Part shown: positions 20,465-30,655 of the stretch, one piece after another | Layout of the letters: the number at the start of each line of letters is the position of its first letter | Position numbering within the stretch: the first letter of the stretch is position 1 | Assembly (NCBI GenBank): GCA_032164245.1 | Contig: JAVMKO010000001.1 | Span: 291,945,041 to 292,009,040 of the forward strand | DNA: 64,000 nt | DNA from: Sternotherus odoratus | Lineage: Eukaryota; Chordata; Testudines; Kinosternidae | Direction: 5' to 3' | The notes under the pieces: model-generated | Told to the model about the DNA's origin: nothing | Seen by the model: the letters and a program-made list of their open reading frames with translations, nothing else | Databases searched by the model: none | Translations under genes and position numbers: made by a program

Positions 20465-20858
20465 GGTGCTTGGCTGGCTGGTTCTTGCCCATGTGCTCTG
20501 GGTCTAATCGGTCACCATGTGACGAGTCGGGAAGGAATTTTCCCCCAGGTCAGACTGGCAGAGACCTTAGGGGTTTTTCAGCTTCCTCTGCAGCATGGAA
20601 TGCGAGTCCCTTGCCAGGGTCCTCTGGGAATATCTCATGTAATCACTTCACTGCCATAGCAAGGTTCTGGTGCACCTTGGTCCCCTGAAGTCTCTGCCTG
20701 TGGCACACCATAGTTTAGTCTCTTGTGGGCTGGAATACTTGGGTCTCATTTCAGTGGTTGGGTTGAGCATGCAGGTGCTGGCTGGCGCTGGTGGCCTGTG
20801 CTACACAGGTAGCCAGACTAGATGATCTGCAGGTCCCTTCTGGGCTTAAACTCTTAAA
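20465..20858 (+). mobile_element. CR1 3' noncoding end
   Basis: 'gggaaggaattttcccccag' then 'cagactggcagagacc', 'ttcctctgcagcatgg' and the terminal 'cagactagatgatctgcagg' are collinear with the 3' noncoding end of a reptile CR1. A shorter relative is at 54925-55111. No coding part is included. Confidence 0.82.
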
Positions 20859-20879
20859 AAAAAAACCACAACAGCAAGT

Positions 20880-21119
20880 CTCAGAGCCTGGGTCAATTGA
20901 CTTGGGCTCATGGGGTTCATTCACACTAGGCTAGGGAGTGAAAATAGCAGTGTAGAGGTTTGGTTGCAGGCTGTCGGACCCCGCCCCGCTCACTAGGTTT
21001 CAGAGCCCAAGTGGGAATGTCTACACTGCTGCGTTAGCCGCATAGCGCCAGCCCTGCAAGCCCGAGTCAGCAAGGCCAGGGGTTGAGCAGGTCTTTTGTT
21101 GCAGTGTAGACATGTACCC
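20880..21119. mobile_element. TIR MITE, 'gtctacactgc' family A, 5'-damaged
   Basis: The right end 'ttgttgcagtgtagacatgt' and the internal 'aatgtctacactgctgcgtt' match the element at 6893-7178. The left terminal repeat is missing or unrecognisable. Confidence 0.7.
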
Positions 21120-22152
21120 TGTGACTCTGAGCACGAGTGTGAATCCTGCCAGGGTCGGGGTCGCTCTTCACCTGTCCGTGGTGGAAGAGCCCAGCTCTGA
21201 TTCTGATCAAGAGTCAATGGGAAAATGGGTGTCTGTGAGCAGAGAATCAAGGCTGCTGAATCCCATAAAGTTTCCTTTACTGGCGGGTTGCTAGGAATGA
21301 CTTTAATAAAAGAAGAAGAAGCTGCCGCTGTCGGCTCTGCGTGCATGTTAAACCTCCCTTGGCATACGAGTTGATCCCAGTGTTCTTGGCCAACATTCAT
21401 CTCTTCCCCCAGCGCCCGCTCTCTGCCTGCTCCCCCCTCGGAAATGGCTGGAAGCGTCCCCGCATGTCTGCACGCCCTGAGCTTGCAAACTGTTCTAAAC
21501 AGGGGGAGCCCCGAGGCTGCCTGGAAGCACACTGGTGTCAATGCGGCTCCGTGTGGGCCCAGGGTCTCTCCGTGGGTATTAGCTGTCAGCATTGGGGCCG
21601 CGGTAATGTAAAGTTTTCGGCTGTTTGGGGAGTGGGAGAAAGGTGCTTTGTAATAGCAAAGAGAGTTGGGTGCCTAATAGCGCTGGGCTGGGAGGCAGGA
21701 GAGCTGGATTCTAGGAATGACTCCCTGCGTGGTCTTCAGCAAGACGCTATCTTGGGACAGTGGGTAAATTTTTCCAAAACACCTAAGTGACTTAGGTTCC
21801 TAAGTCCCCTTGTCAAAAAGAAACTTGGGTATGTAAGCCCCTCCATCTCATTGAGAGTCAGTAGCCTAGCTGCCATGTGTAATGACACGCTAACATGCTA
21901 AATCTGAAATCTGCAGTAGATGGCTTCTTGTAATGTATGCTACTGTGTCCTTGCCATGAGAACCAGCCGTCTACAGGTATATGCCAATTACACAGCAAAC
22001 TGTGCTTACACAACATCATACTGATCAAGCCTATCAGATACAATGAAAACTTGCTGGCTTAGGCTGAGTGCCCTTAACTCCCATTGACTTGAGAGGGAAT
22101 TAGAACTGCTCAGCACTGTGCAGGATCATGCTCACCTGTAGGTCACCAAAGT
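21120..22152. other. Mostly unique sequence
   Basis: At 21775-21830 a near-palindromic motif 'acctaagtgacttaggtt' occurs, which I associate with a common but unnamed turtle repeat. Around 22100-22135 the segment 'gctcagcactgtgcaggat' recurs elsewhere (32380, 50090). No gene recognised. Confidence 0.4.
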
Positions 22153-22397
22153 GAAAGGCAATGTGGCTTAATGGCTAGAGCTGGGACTCGGGAAACCTGG
22201 GTTCTATTTCTGGCTTTACTGATAACTTACCGGGTAACCTTAGCCAAGGTTTTTCCACATTTGTGTGCCTCAGTTTCCCCTTCTGTAAAATGGGGGTAAA
22301 GATACTGACTTCCCTTTATAAAGTGTTTTGTGATCTACTGCTGGAAAGTGCTATATAAGATCTAGCTATATAAGATCTAGGAATTGTTATTATGGTC
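22153..22397 (+). mobile_element. Full-length MIR/CORE-SINE
   Basis: All parts are present in order: head 'aatgtggcttaatggctaga', box-B-like 'gggttctatttctgg', core 'cctcagtttccccttctgta' and the end 'agtgctatataagatctag', then a TTATTAT-type tail. It is one of the best preserved copies here. Confidence 0.88.
22351..22380. repeat. 15-bp perfect tandem duplication in MIR end
   Basis: 'ctatataagatctag' occurs twice in a row. The copy at 51863-52085 has one unit, so the duplication is local. Confidence 0.95.
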
Positions 22398-23093
22398 TTG
22401 ATCCTACTAGTCACTCCCCAACAAAGTAGCTGGCAGGATTAGGCCCTAAATTCTTGCCGCTAAGGGCACTTCTTCATAAATTACCTCATCTACTGAATTA
22501 CAGCTACAAAAGGCCATACTGCTGTTTGAAAAGAACATACATGGCTGCTGACCAAATCTCTTTAACAAGTCTGCCTTAGTGAAGCGATATAGTGGGCCAA
22601 TATGACAATGAAAATAGCGTACATGTATACGAATGGGAGAAAATATGTGTCCACAATTCTGTGTCATTTTTTGATAGAATACATTTATAGTCACTCAAGT
22701 GCAAGAATGATGAGTGCAGTATAAATGGCTAGATAGAATATTGACATTCTTACACTTTATAGGGCTGACCACACCTACATCAAAGGGTTATTGGCAAAGG
22801 TTGAGTCCAGGGAGTGCTAGCTTCCTAATTTTAACCCTGGGTTCTTCTCAGGTCAACTCTTAATTTGAACTGTATTTCTCAAATCAAGACATTTGCTTAT
22901 TTTTAACCAACCTGCAAATCATTAATTCCCCCAGAGCTACATGAGTCTAGAGTCAATTGTTCACACTCAAGTGTAGCCACTAGCAGGTTCTACTTGATAA
23001 TGGTTAATGTTTGAGTAGTGAGATCGTGTCTCTATGCTTCCCTTGGAATAGACCTCGAGAGGTCATTAGGAGGTGGACCAAGTAACCTAAACC
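22398..23093. other. AT-rich unique sequence
   Basis: Lower GC than the surroundings. No gene, exon or named repeat recognised. Confidence 0.45.
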
Positions 23094-23215
23094 AGTGGTC
23101 CCCAAACTTTATTGTACCACCTCTTTAAAAAATTGTGTTTTGTATATTTAGTGTTACTAGAAGATAACAAGAAGAACATTAATTTTAATTAATATCACAC
23201 AGGAAAAGCCCTGCT
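23094..23215 (+). mobile_element. hAT left-end fragment
   Basis: 'cagtggtccccaaacttta' is a typical hAT left terminus, followed by AT-rich sequence. No right terminus is seen before the PLE fragment at 23273, so the element is truncated or its end has decayed. Confidence 0.6.
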
Positions 23216-23272
23216 GCCTGTTGGATGTTTGTTTTATAAGCTATAATTTCATAGGCAAACAAGAAAAAGAAG

Positions 23273-23446
23273 TTCAGTATCAGAGGGGTAGCCTTGTTAT
23301 TCTAGCCTGATTCCTGCCTACATATTTATACTTGCCTTTGGTCATTTCCACTGCATGCATCCATCTAAGTGGGTATGCACTCACGAAAGCTTATGCTCTA
23401 ATACATCTGTTAGTCTACAAGGTACCACAGGACTCTGTCGCTTTTG
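23273..23446. mobile_element. Snap-back PLE fragment with 12-bp target duplication
   Basis: The direct repeat 'aagaaaaagaag' flanks it at 23261-23272 and 23447-23458. The first 33 bp are the antisense PLE end ('cagaggggtagccttg'); the rest (23306-23446) is PLE in sense, with 'cacgaaagcttatgctc' and 'gttagtctacaaggtacc'. The opposite orientations within one insertion repeat the pattern at 17620 and 46611. Confidence 0.85.
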
Positions 23447-23844
23447 AAGAAAAAGAAGGACCGACCGCCTATTTGTTGAGTTCCAGGACAATTCTTTGGT
23501 GCTAACCCCTCCTCTTTTGGGGTAACTCAGTCAATCCTTTTACATAAGCCTTTAACCCTTCGGCTAGCCTCAATTCTATTGCTTCGAATGCTATAAAAGT
23601 GGCTGGGGCTTTTTTCTTGTGCTTAAAGTTACGGCTGGTCTGTGCCTTCCCAGCTGCCAAAATCAAACTCAGGGAAGAATCGTGGAATGGCAGCAATTAG
23701 AGATGGAGAAAACCTACTAGGTCATCTACTCCCATACCCTCCTCACTGCTTCCCCTCTCACTAATGCAAACTTGTTCCCTTCCATAGCTGTTGTAGGATC
23801 CTGGGCAAAGCCAAGATCTGTGGCATCTATTGCTGATAGGTGAC

Positions 23845-24229
23845 TGTAACTGAGCCCCTGCCGGTCCTCTTCAAAAACACCACTGGAGACCCTTCTGTGC
23901 AGCACCCGTGTACTTTATTAGCTGTGTCTTTTTCCCACCACCTACTATTTACAATATATACAGGTTAACAGTCCACTGCTCAGGAAGACAATCCCCCTTC
24001 CTGGGCCACAGGGATCCAGAGCCTCACACCCCTCCCTATCCTGTCTCCCTAGTCTCCCCCTCTGGCTTCCTTCCTGCCAGCTTTTATAGCTGGCTCCCCA
24101 GGCCTGCAGGTGTCTCTCCTCAGCTAATTAGGGCCTGGCCTCCTAGCCAGCTCCAGCTAGCAGCTTCTTTTTCCCTGACTCAGGGCTAGCAGGGGGCTGC
24201 TTGCTCTTCTAAGCCAGCACCCTGTTACA
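23845..24229 (-). mobile_element. Solo LTR with perfect 5-bp target duplication
   Basis: It starts TGTAAC (23845) and ends GTTACA (24229) between direct repeats 'gtgac' at 23840-23844 and 24230-24234. On the minus strand a TATA-like element (TATAAAAG, near 24090) precedes an AATAAA signal (near 23918), the correct order for promoter and polyadenylation in an LTR. That sets the strand. No internal genes remain. Confidence 0.85.
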
Positions 24230-24477
24230 GTGACCAATACATTTCCCCTCCGCTATTAAATACATGAAGCCCCAGTTGCCTTTTAGGATGTGAAGTCTTT
24301 ACTCTGTCTCTATTTAACAGAACTCTCATAAAGTCGTCTTCTCGGCTGCTGTCAGTCAGAATAGCTCCATGGAAACCATTGGCGTTGTGCCAGTTCACAC
24401 CAGCCGTGGGTCTGGCCCAGAGGGTGGCTGCATTCGGGTAGCGCCAAGAGGGCCCAGCCAAGATGCTGTGCTAGGTG

Positions 24478-24947
24478 CTGTGCGAATGTAGTGAGAGCCG
24501 GTCGCTGTCCCGATGAGCTTAGAGTGTAACTAGAAAAAGGGGTAGGAGAAAAGAAGCATTATGTCCCCATGTTACAGATGGAGCCCTGAGGGGCTAAGGG
24601 ACTTGACCAGTCGCACAGGAAATCTGTGGTGGAGAAGGGAATTGAACCTGGGTCTTCTGAACCCTTGTTTAGTGCAGTGAGCCCCAAACTTTTTACCTCA
24701 AATCCTCTCTTACCCACTGGCTCTGGGAGGGGGGATGCAGATAGGATAAGGGGGCCGAGGCTGGGGCCACAGCTGGGGATGGGTGCGGGGCTGGCAGCCA
24801 GGATTGGGGTCAAGAGCGGAGGTGGGTGGTGCTCTTTTCCCACCCCCTTCTGCCTGGGCCCCAGCTGCACCCCCATGAATGGTCCTCTGTGCCCCCCGCA
24901 GATTGGGGGCCCTGGGTTTAGTGGTCTAACCATAAGACCACAGTGAC
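24478..24947 (-). mobile_element. MIR/CORE-SINE split by a hAT element
   Basis: The piece 24478-24674 ('ttacagatggagccctgagg', 'aattgaacctgggtcttc') continues at 24916-24947 ('gtggtctaaccataagacca'), with the hAT insertion between. Together they restore the normal order of reversed tail, core and head. Confidence 0.82.
24675..24914. mobile_element. Nonautonomous hAT element inside a MIR
   Basis: The 8-bp direct repeat 'gtttagtg' lies at 24667-24674 and 24916-24923 (one extra G before the second copy). Termini 'cagtgagccccaaac' and, inward from the right, 'cagggcccccaatc' are imperfect inverted repeats. The interior is G-rich and noncoding. Confidence 0.8.
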
Positions 24948-25734
24948 GTCCACGGTGGCGCGGGCTCAGTGGGGTAAGGGCTGACGGAGCGCTAGTGTCT
25001 GAGCACCACGGGGCCTTGTTGGTTTGATGCCATTTCTAACCGTAGGGCTTGGTCTTTGCTGGCGAGAAGGGGCAGAGTCTGGCCAGGGAATCTCAGGAAT
25101 CCTCTCTGCTGCGCTGAGCGCCAAGCCTGAGGCCCGTCGTATTCCCTGGTGGCCAAGGGTGAAGCTGCGCTTTCTTCCTTTCCCAGGTTGGGCCTGGAAG
25201 GCAGCTGTGCCCGGGGCGGCTGCAAAGCCGCTTTTATAAAGGGAGGTTTCTGTACACAAAAACAAAGCTCTTCTGCAGCCTGGGAAAAACCACGGACAAG
25301 TCAAAGGCAAACAGAGACTGCCGGAGGGCTGCGGATAAACACAGGAGTATTCTTAGTAACCCACGCCGAGCTGAATCACAGAGCGGCTGATTTATGCTCT
25401 GATTTTCTCCAAAGAGGTTACGCCTCGCAGAGCGACTTGGGCTCTTATTACCCGTGGGAGAACGGCGGCCTGGATCCTCCGCGGGCAGGGGACAGGAGGC
25501 TTTAACGAGGCTCCTGCATCATCCACCCAGCAAAAGGCCGCCCAGGCCCTGCGACCTTTGCTCTGCTTTTCAAAGGAACTGGCCCAACGCCTGCTTCAGC
25601 AATGACCGAGCTAACATGCCTGTAGCTGGGTGGGATACCGCTCAGCAGGTGTCTGCTCTGGACAAGCTGGAGCCCTCCCTAGCAAGAGTTGGCCCTTCAG
25701 GAGTCCTTTTCAGCTCAGGATAGGATGGCCTTTA
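24948..25734. other. Unique sequence, nothing recognised
   Basis: Open frames of up to 118 codons overlap on both strands without domains. No repeat recognised. Confidence 0.45.
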
Positions 25735-25945
25735 GAAATGGGCCCCTCTGCCTCTTCAGCAGATCATGAGTTCTAATCCTGCCTCTGCCAGTTACTTACT
25801 GTGGGGCCTTGGGTGCGTGTCTGTATCTTTGTTTTCCCCGCTGTGGGATGGTGATGATGACAATACTGTCCCACCTACCTCGCCTCACCAGGGTGAGCGA
25901 GAACCAATTAACTGATATTTGTGCCGTGCTTTGACTGTAGAGACA
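25735..25945 (+). mobile_element. MIR/CORE-SINE copy
   Basis: 'gagttctaatcctgcctctg', 'gttacttactgtggggcctt' and 'gatggtgatgatgacaat' follow the sense order of a MIR. It is old and diverged. Confidence 0.75.
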
Positions 25946-25959
25946 AATGGAATAATAGG

Positions 25960-26158
25960 AGGAATCTCAAAGCATGGTACAGCTAGCGTTTTAAGATGCT
26001 CACGTCCCTGCAAGGCAGGAGAGTATGCCCCTGTTTTATAGAGGGGTGGACTGAGGGAAAGAAAGGTTAAATAATGTGCCGGGGTCACGTAACACTGGCA
26101 AAAGGAGAAATCTGACATACCTCTCCCCCCCGCTCTAACCACTAGACAAGACAGCATC
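25960..26158 (-). mobile_element. MIR/CORE-SINE copy
   Basis: 'tgttttatagaggggtggac', 'ggggtcacgtaacactggca' and 'gctctaaccactagacaag' give the reversed order. It forms an inverted pair with the copy immediately upstream. Confidence 0.75.
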
Positions 26159-27404
26159 ATGGACTCACTCATAGAAATACCTTAGATACTTATATGGCCC
26201 CTGTCATGGCTAACTGCAATGTGGGTCCCTCTTGGGGGCCCTCGCCGCAGGTGCGGTCACCTCTCGGTGTGGAGTCGCACGATTCACTCACTCTTAGAGC
26301 AGGGGCGGGGGTAGAGACCCCAGTGTGCCAACCATGATTACCTTGGCAAGCCATAGATTCAGTCCCTCCAGCTCTGCCCATGCCAGCTGTGTCCTGCGGT
26401 GTATGCAGAGGGACCTGGCAGTCCTTTCCAAACAAACTATTGTTCATTTTTAATACTAGGAGAGCACCAATCAACCAGCCTGCTTGCAGGCTTGTCTCCC
26501 CAGATCTCACCAGCCCCGGAGGGTTAGTCCAGCTTCTGCCTCCCTCCCCAGCGCCTCTCTGTGACAGCCTGTTTCCCCCAAAGAGCTCCCCACAGCTGAC
26601 TCTCCCTCTCTAGTCTAGAGAGTGAATTTTTTTTCACTGTTTAGTTCTTTTGATCTTAGGCTCCCAGCCTTGGCAAAGAAAGTCGTCTGCCTTCGCTGGA
26701 GCCCTGGCAGGTGGCCCTTCGAATTCATAGGCCAGTCATTACTGTTCTCTTAACCGTCCTGCCGTGTTTGACCCGTGTTTGTCCAACCTGTCGTCATTGT
26801 TTTATTCCCTGCTTTGGGCTTCACTCCATAATGGACCGACAGGAAACATCTCTAGAGCAATCAGATAATCATATGGCATATAGAGCAATCGTAACTGAAT
26901 ACAGACCACCAGCCCCATGTCCTTCCCGGCCCCCATCACCCCAGCATCTGTCAGTCTGTCATGTATTTATCTTCACTGCATCCCTGTGATGTAGAACAGG
27001 CAATTTGCACCTGAATCTCTTAAATTCCTCACTGGTGCCCGAATCACTGAGCCATCCTTCCTCATGCAAGGGAGGTCGGTTGCAGGTATAAATGTTAGGT
27101 ACAAAGTGATAGACAGGCAGGTGAGTGGGCCGGGAGGGGAAAATGTGATCTTTCATTAGAATGCTGGTGTGGGGTTCTGAAGTTACTCACGCCCATGTGG
27201 TGGGAAGAGATACAGAAGCAGAACTAAGACATTAGTGGGTCCTTAGTACTAACTTTGTCACTTGCAGATGTCTGGGGATTTTATGACAAGGGTCTTCTAA
27301 TAACATTGGTTTGCATTGATGGGTGGTTTTTAAGCTCTGGGACTTTATTTTATCACAGTGTTTTGTCTAGGAATTTCCTTAGGTTTTTATTAGCAAGTAG
27401 TTTG
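26159..27404. other. Unique sequence, nothing recognised
   Basis: No gene or repeat recognised over 1.2 kb. Confidence 0.45.
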
Positions 27405-27615
27405 TGAACCACACAAATAATACCTACCTCTTTTCAACCACACATCTCAAAGTGCTTTACAAAGGAGGATAGTATAATCGTTCCCGTTTTGCAGAAGGGG
27501 AAACTGAGGCACAGAGCAAGAAGGTAACTTGTCATACAGCAGGCCAGTGACAGAATCGGGAATAGAACATAGGTCTCAGCCCAGTGTGCTAGCCACTAGA
27601 TCACGCTGCCTCGTG
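27405..27615 (-). mobile_element. MIR/CORE-SINE copy
   Basis: 'caaagtgctttacaaaggag', 'ggggaaactgaggcacagag' and 'gccactagatcacgctgcct' show the reversed full order from end to head. Well preserved. Confidence 0.87.
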
Positions 27616-28342
27616 CTTGGGTTAAAGCGGTGCCTGCAAATTTGTCATCTCCTTGAAACATTGAGAGTTCTGAGAAATTCAGTGGCTGGATTCTTCACCA
27701 AAGGCATGCAGCACAAAGTGGCCTTAAACCAACTGGAGGTAGCCAATGAGAATAATAATAAGGTCTAATATACGTTAACATCACATGGAAGCAGAATATT
27801 ACCACACAATCTCACCACCTCTTCATATCCTGCTCCTCTCCATGGTGAAATTGACCACTGCGCAGAGAGCCAAGCCAATACTTAGACTCTGTATTGGTTC
27901 ATCTTAAAAGCTACATTAAATCTAATCAAACTCTATATTTAAAAATGCCCCAAGAGGCGATAAGGTCATTTATCCAAGATAATCTCCATCCAGAAACCAA
28001 ACTATTGAGGAAATATGGAACTGGATGTAGAATCATCCAATCTATTTAGGTTCGCATAAGCCACATCATTACTAACCACCAGCCCTGTAAACCCTAAAAC
28101 CAGCTCATTTGATTAACCTCAAACTTTCCTCCCAAAAAAGAAAAAAAAATTTCCTCTGGCCTTAAAGTTAGCATGAAAAGTTACAGGCAGAAAGCAGCCT
28201 TTGGTTGAGAAAACTAGATGGGGGTGAAAATCGGGTTTGTAATAGAGATAATTTGGTTACTTTCTAAATGATGGTGATTCCATAGTTAAACTTCCCTGCA
28301 GGGCACATTGCCAAAGACCTTGCCAAGGATCTGTCTTCATTA
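27616..28342. other. AT-rich unique sequence
   Basis: No repeat recognised. Two GATA-type motifs lie close together at 27959-27964 and 27977-27982. No exon found. Confidence 0.45.
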
Positions 28343-28408
28343 TATGTGTATAAAATGCCAAGCGCATTGGGGCCTTGGTCCCTGATTGGGGCCTCTTTGG
28401 TAGGTGTC
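28343..28408 (+). mobile_element. MIR-type 3' tail fragment
   Basis: 'gcattggggccttggtccct' and 'gattggggcctctttgg' match the tail at 58620-58670. Confidence 0.65.
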
Positions 28409-29829
28409 ATCCGGAAGCGCTGTTACACAGCTTTCTGAATTCTTTTCCTTGGTGTGCGAGTGAGTTTTGATACTTGGGGAGATGTGCTGTGGTGTTAGAT
28501 TTGCGGTAGGTAAGGTTTTTGATAAGAGGCAGCAGCAGAGTTTGGGCTCTGATTAGGGCCCATTCTTGAGGCTGAATTGCTGAGGGCTAGCCATTGGGGT
28601 TGGGCTGGGATTCCTGGGAGAAGGGATTTCCCTGCGTGCTCTCTGCCTGTTTCATTTCAGGACCGGTGTATATGTGCAAATAAAGCAAGGGACAGACTCC
28701 AGTAGACTCCACAGCGCTGAGTGACAAAGATTAAATGAACCTGCATGTCTTTTCTGTGCTCTCTTCCGTGTGCATGAGTCTGTGGGTACTTTAGCAGACA
28801 AGAGGATAGACCAGAAAGGGTGACCTAACTGGTCTTCCTCTCCGCTGATGTCTCTTGTGATAGGGCCAGCGGTCACTTCACTGCCTGCTGGAAGGTTTTT
28901 TTAATGTCATCCCACCTTCTCTCAGAAAGGTCTGCTCAGTGCTGGTATTGCGCCTGCTCATAATCTTTTTGCTGGCTTATTAAACGAATCCTGTTACTCC
29001 AAAGCCGTCAGCCGTGACGCTTACCAGGAGCAAGCGTGCGATCCCGTCAGCCGGATGTCAAGTCTCAGGAACTTCAGGCGGGAGCCAAGCCATGTAAGCA
29101 GGGCTGACGAGGGTGGTTAACGCCGAAGACAGAGAGGTCCCGTCAACAGCCTGCTTAAAGCCAGACTAGGCAGAGAAAAAAAGAGACACTTTCTGGCAGC
29201 TGCGTTGATTTCCCGGTCGCGGCCAGGCCTGTGGAACTGTTCACTTTAAAGCAGGGGTTTGACCTTCTCTATAGACCCTTCGTTGTTTGGCACCAAGCTA
29301 AACACACTAATGAGTGGTCTGGAGAAGGCAGATTGGGCCCATCTCTCTCTGATATTACAAGGGGACATGCTAACCTCACCTCCTCAGTCACAGAGTTAAT
29401 TGTCCACATCATTTCCCTTGAAATGGGGCAGAGTTCACAGTGTCCTCCCCTGCTGCTGTTACATCTCATCTGGACCACTACACCAGGCGCCAGCAGGGGG
29501 CTCCGGCGCTTGCCGTGGTCCCCGTTCTCCCATCCGGTGCCAGTTGCAGCGACAGGGCTGCAGCTGAGCTCCAGCAGGGTGGAGGATGGATGTTGGTGGT
29601 TCCCCTGGGCTGTTTGGCTAAAAATGATACTAGAATCAGTGCTGGGCGGGACGGTTGCCAGGCAGGGAGGCAGGCGGAGACTTGTGCTCATTTCAGGTTC
29701 CATGATGCTTTTCACAGGTGTGTGAATTCAGGTGTCCTAGTAAAAATATTGGGATTGTAGCCCCTAGTGGCCTCAACTGTGATTGTGCAGAAACCCATGC
29801 CCTGAATTGCTTAAGAAGACATTGGGTGG
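28409..29829. other. Unique sequence with overlapping open frames
   Basis: Two long frames, 164 codons plus (29231-29725) and 148 codons minus (29715-29269), cover the same DNA. Neither has a domain I know. Their coincidence on both strands suggests stop-poor sequence, not a gene. Confidence 0.4.
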
Positions 29830-29925
29830 GAGGGGATGTAATTACAAGATAGAATCAGGACTAGAACCCAGGTCTTGGAGTTCTTAGTCCGCTGCCTCAG
29901 TCCCTCGGGCCAGGCCACCACCTGT
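29830..29925 (-). mobile_element. MIR/CORE-SINE fragment
   Basis: 'gaatcaggactagaaccca' and 'gtccgctgcctcagtccctc' match the reversed head. Confidence 0.65.
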
Positions 29926-30539
29926 AGTTGTGTTGGTCCCAGGAGATGGGAGAGACAAAGTAGGTGAAAGGCGAGACAAGATTGGTCTCTCTAACCTGCA
30001 GGAGTTGGCCCAGTAAAATTTATTTACTCGCCCACCTTGTGTCTCTCCAGTCCCATTTTCAGCTGGGTGATTATTAGTATTTATTGCACCCATGCCAGGA
30101 GCTGTGAACAGGATCAGGACCTCGTCACGAGAACAGAATCCAGGGTCAGATCCTGCCTGGAAGATATTACACTTCCAATTTAAGATAAGACACAACCAGT
30201 AGGTGCAATGAACAGTGGGAAGGAGTGGAGAGGGTGACCCATAAGAGAGGCTGGTTTGGAGCGTTCTAGGAGATATTCTCCCCTGTGCTGACTGGATGTT
30301 TACTTGACCATCACTGTCCATCAGCTTCATTCCTCCCATCTGCTTTCCTTTCCTCCTCCCCCCATTTCATTAGCTCCTCTCCCTCCCTTCTTTATCTCAT
30401 CCCGCTCTAACAACCACCCCCAACCAAAAACAACCCCCCAAACCCACGGCACTCACAGATCACCAAGTGGATCATTCCATCAGTGTATCCTGTCCCTTTC
30501 CTCACCTCCTCTCACCTTCTGTCTGTCCTGGCCATGTAG
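29926..30539. other. Unique sequence, pyrimidine-rich in part
   Basis: The plus strand at 30330-30510 is strongly C/T-rich. No gene recognised. Confidence 0.45.
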
Positions 30540-30655
30540 ACCATCCGCTCTTTGGGACAGGGACTGTCTCATTCTGTCTCAACATAATGGGGCCCTGATC
30601 TCAGCTGGTGCCTAGGCGATATCATTGTGTTAATAAGAGGCCATTTAGAATCAAA
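30540..30655 (+). mobile_element. MIR-type 3' tail fragment
   Basis: 'tttgggacagggactgtctc' then 'taatggggccctgatctcag' is the sense tail. Confidence 0.78.

Noticed and set aside
20993..21592. A 199-codon minus-strand frame
   Set aside because: Its start overlaps a degraded MITE and no protein family is visible.
29231..29725. 164-codon plus frame and 148-codon minus frame over the same DNA
   Set aside because: Coincident long frames on both strands suggest stop-poor noncoding DNA; no motif in either.
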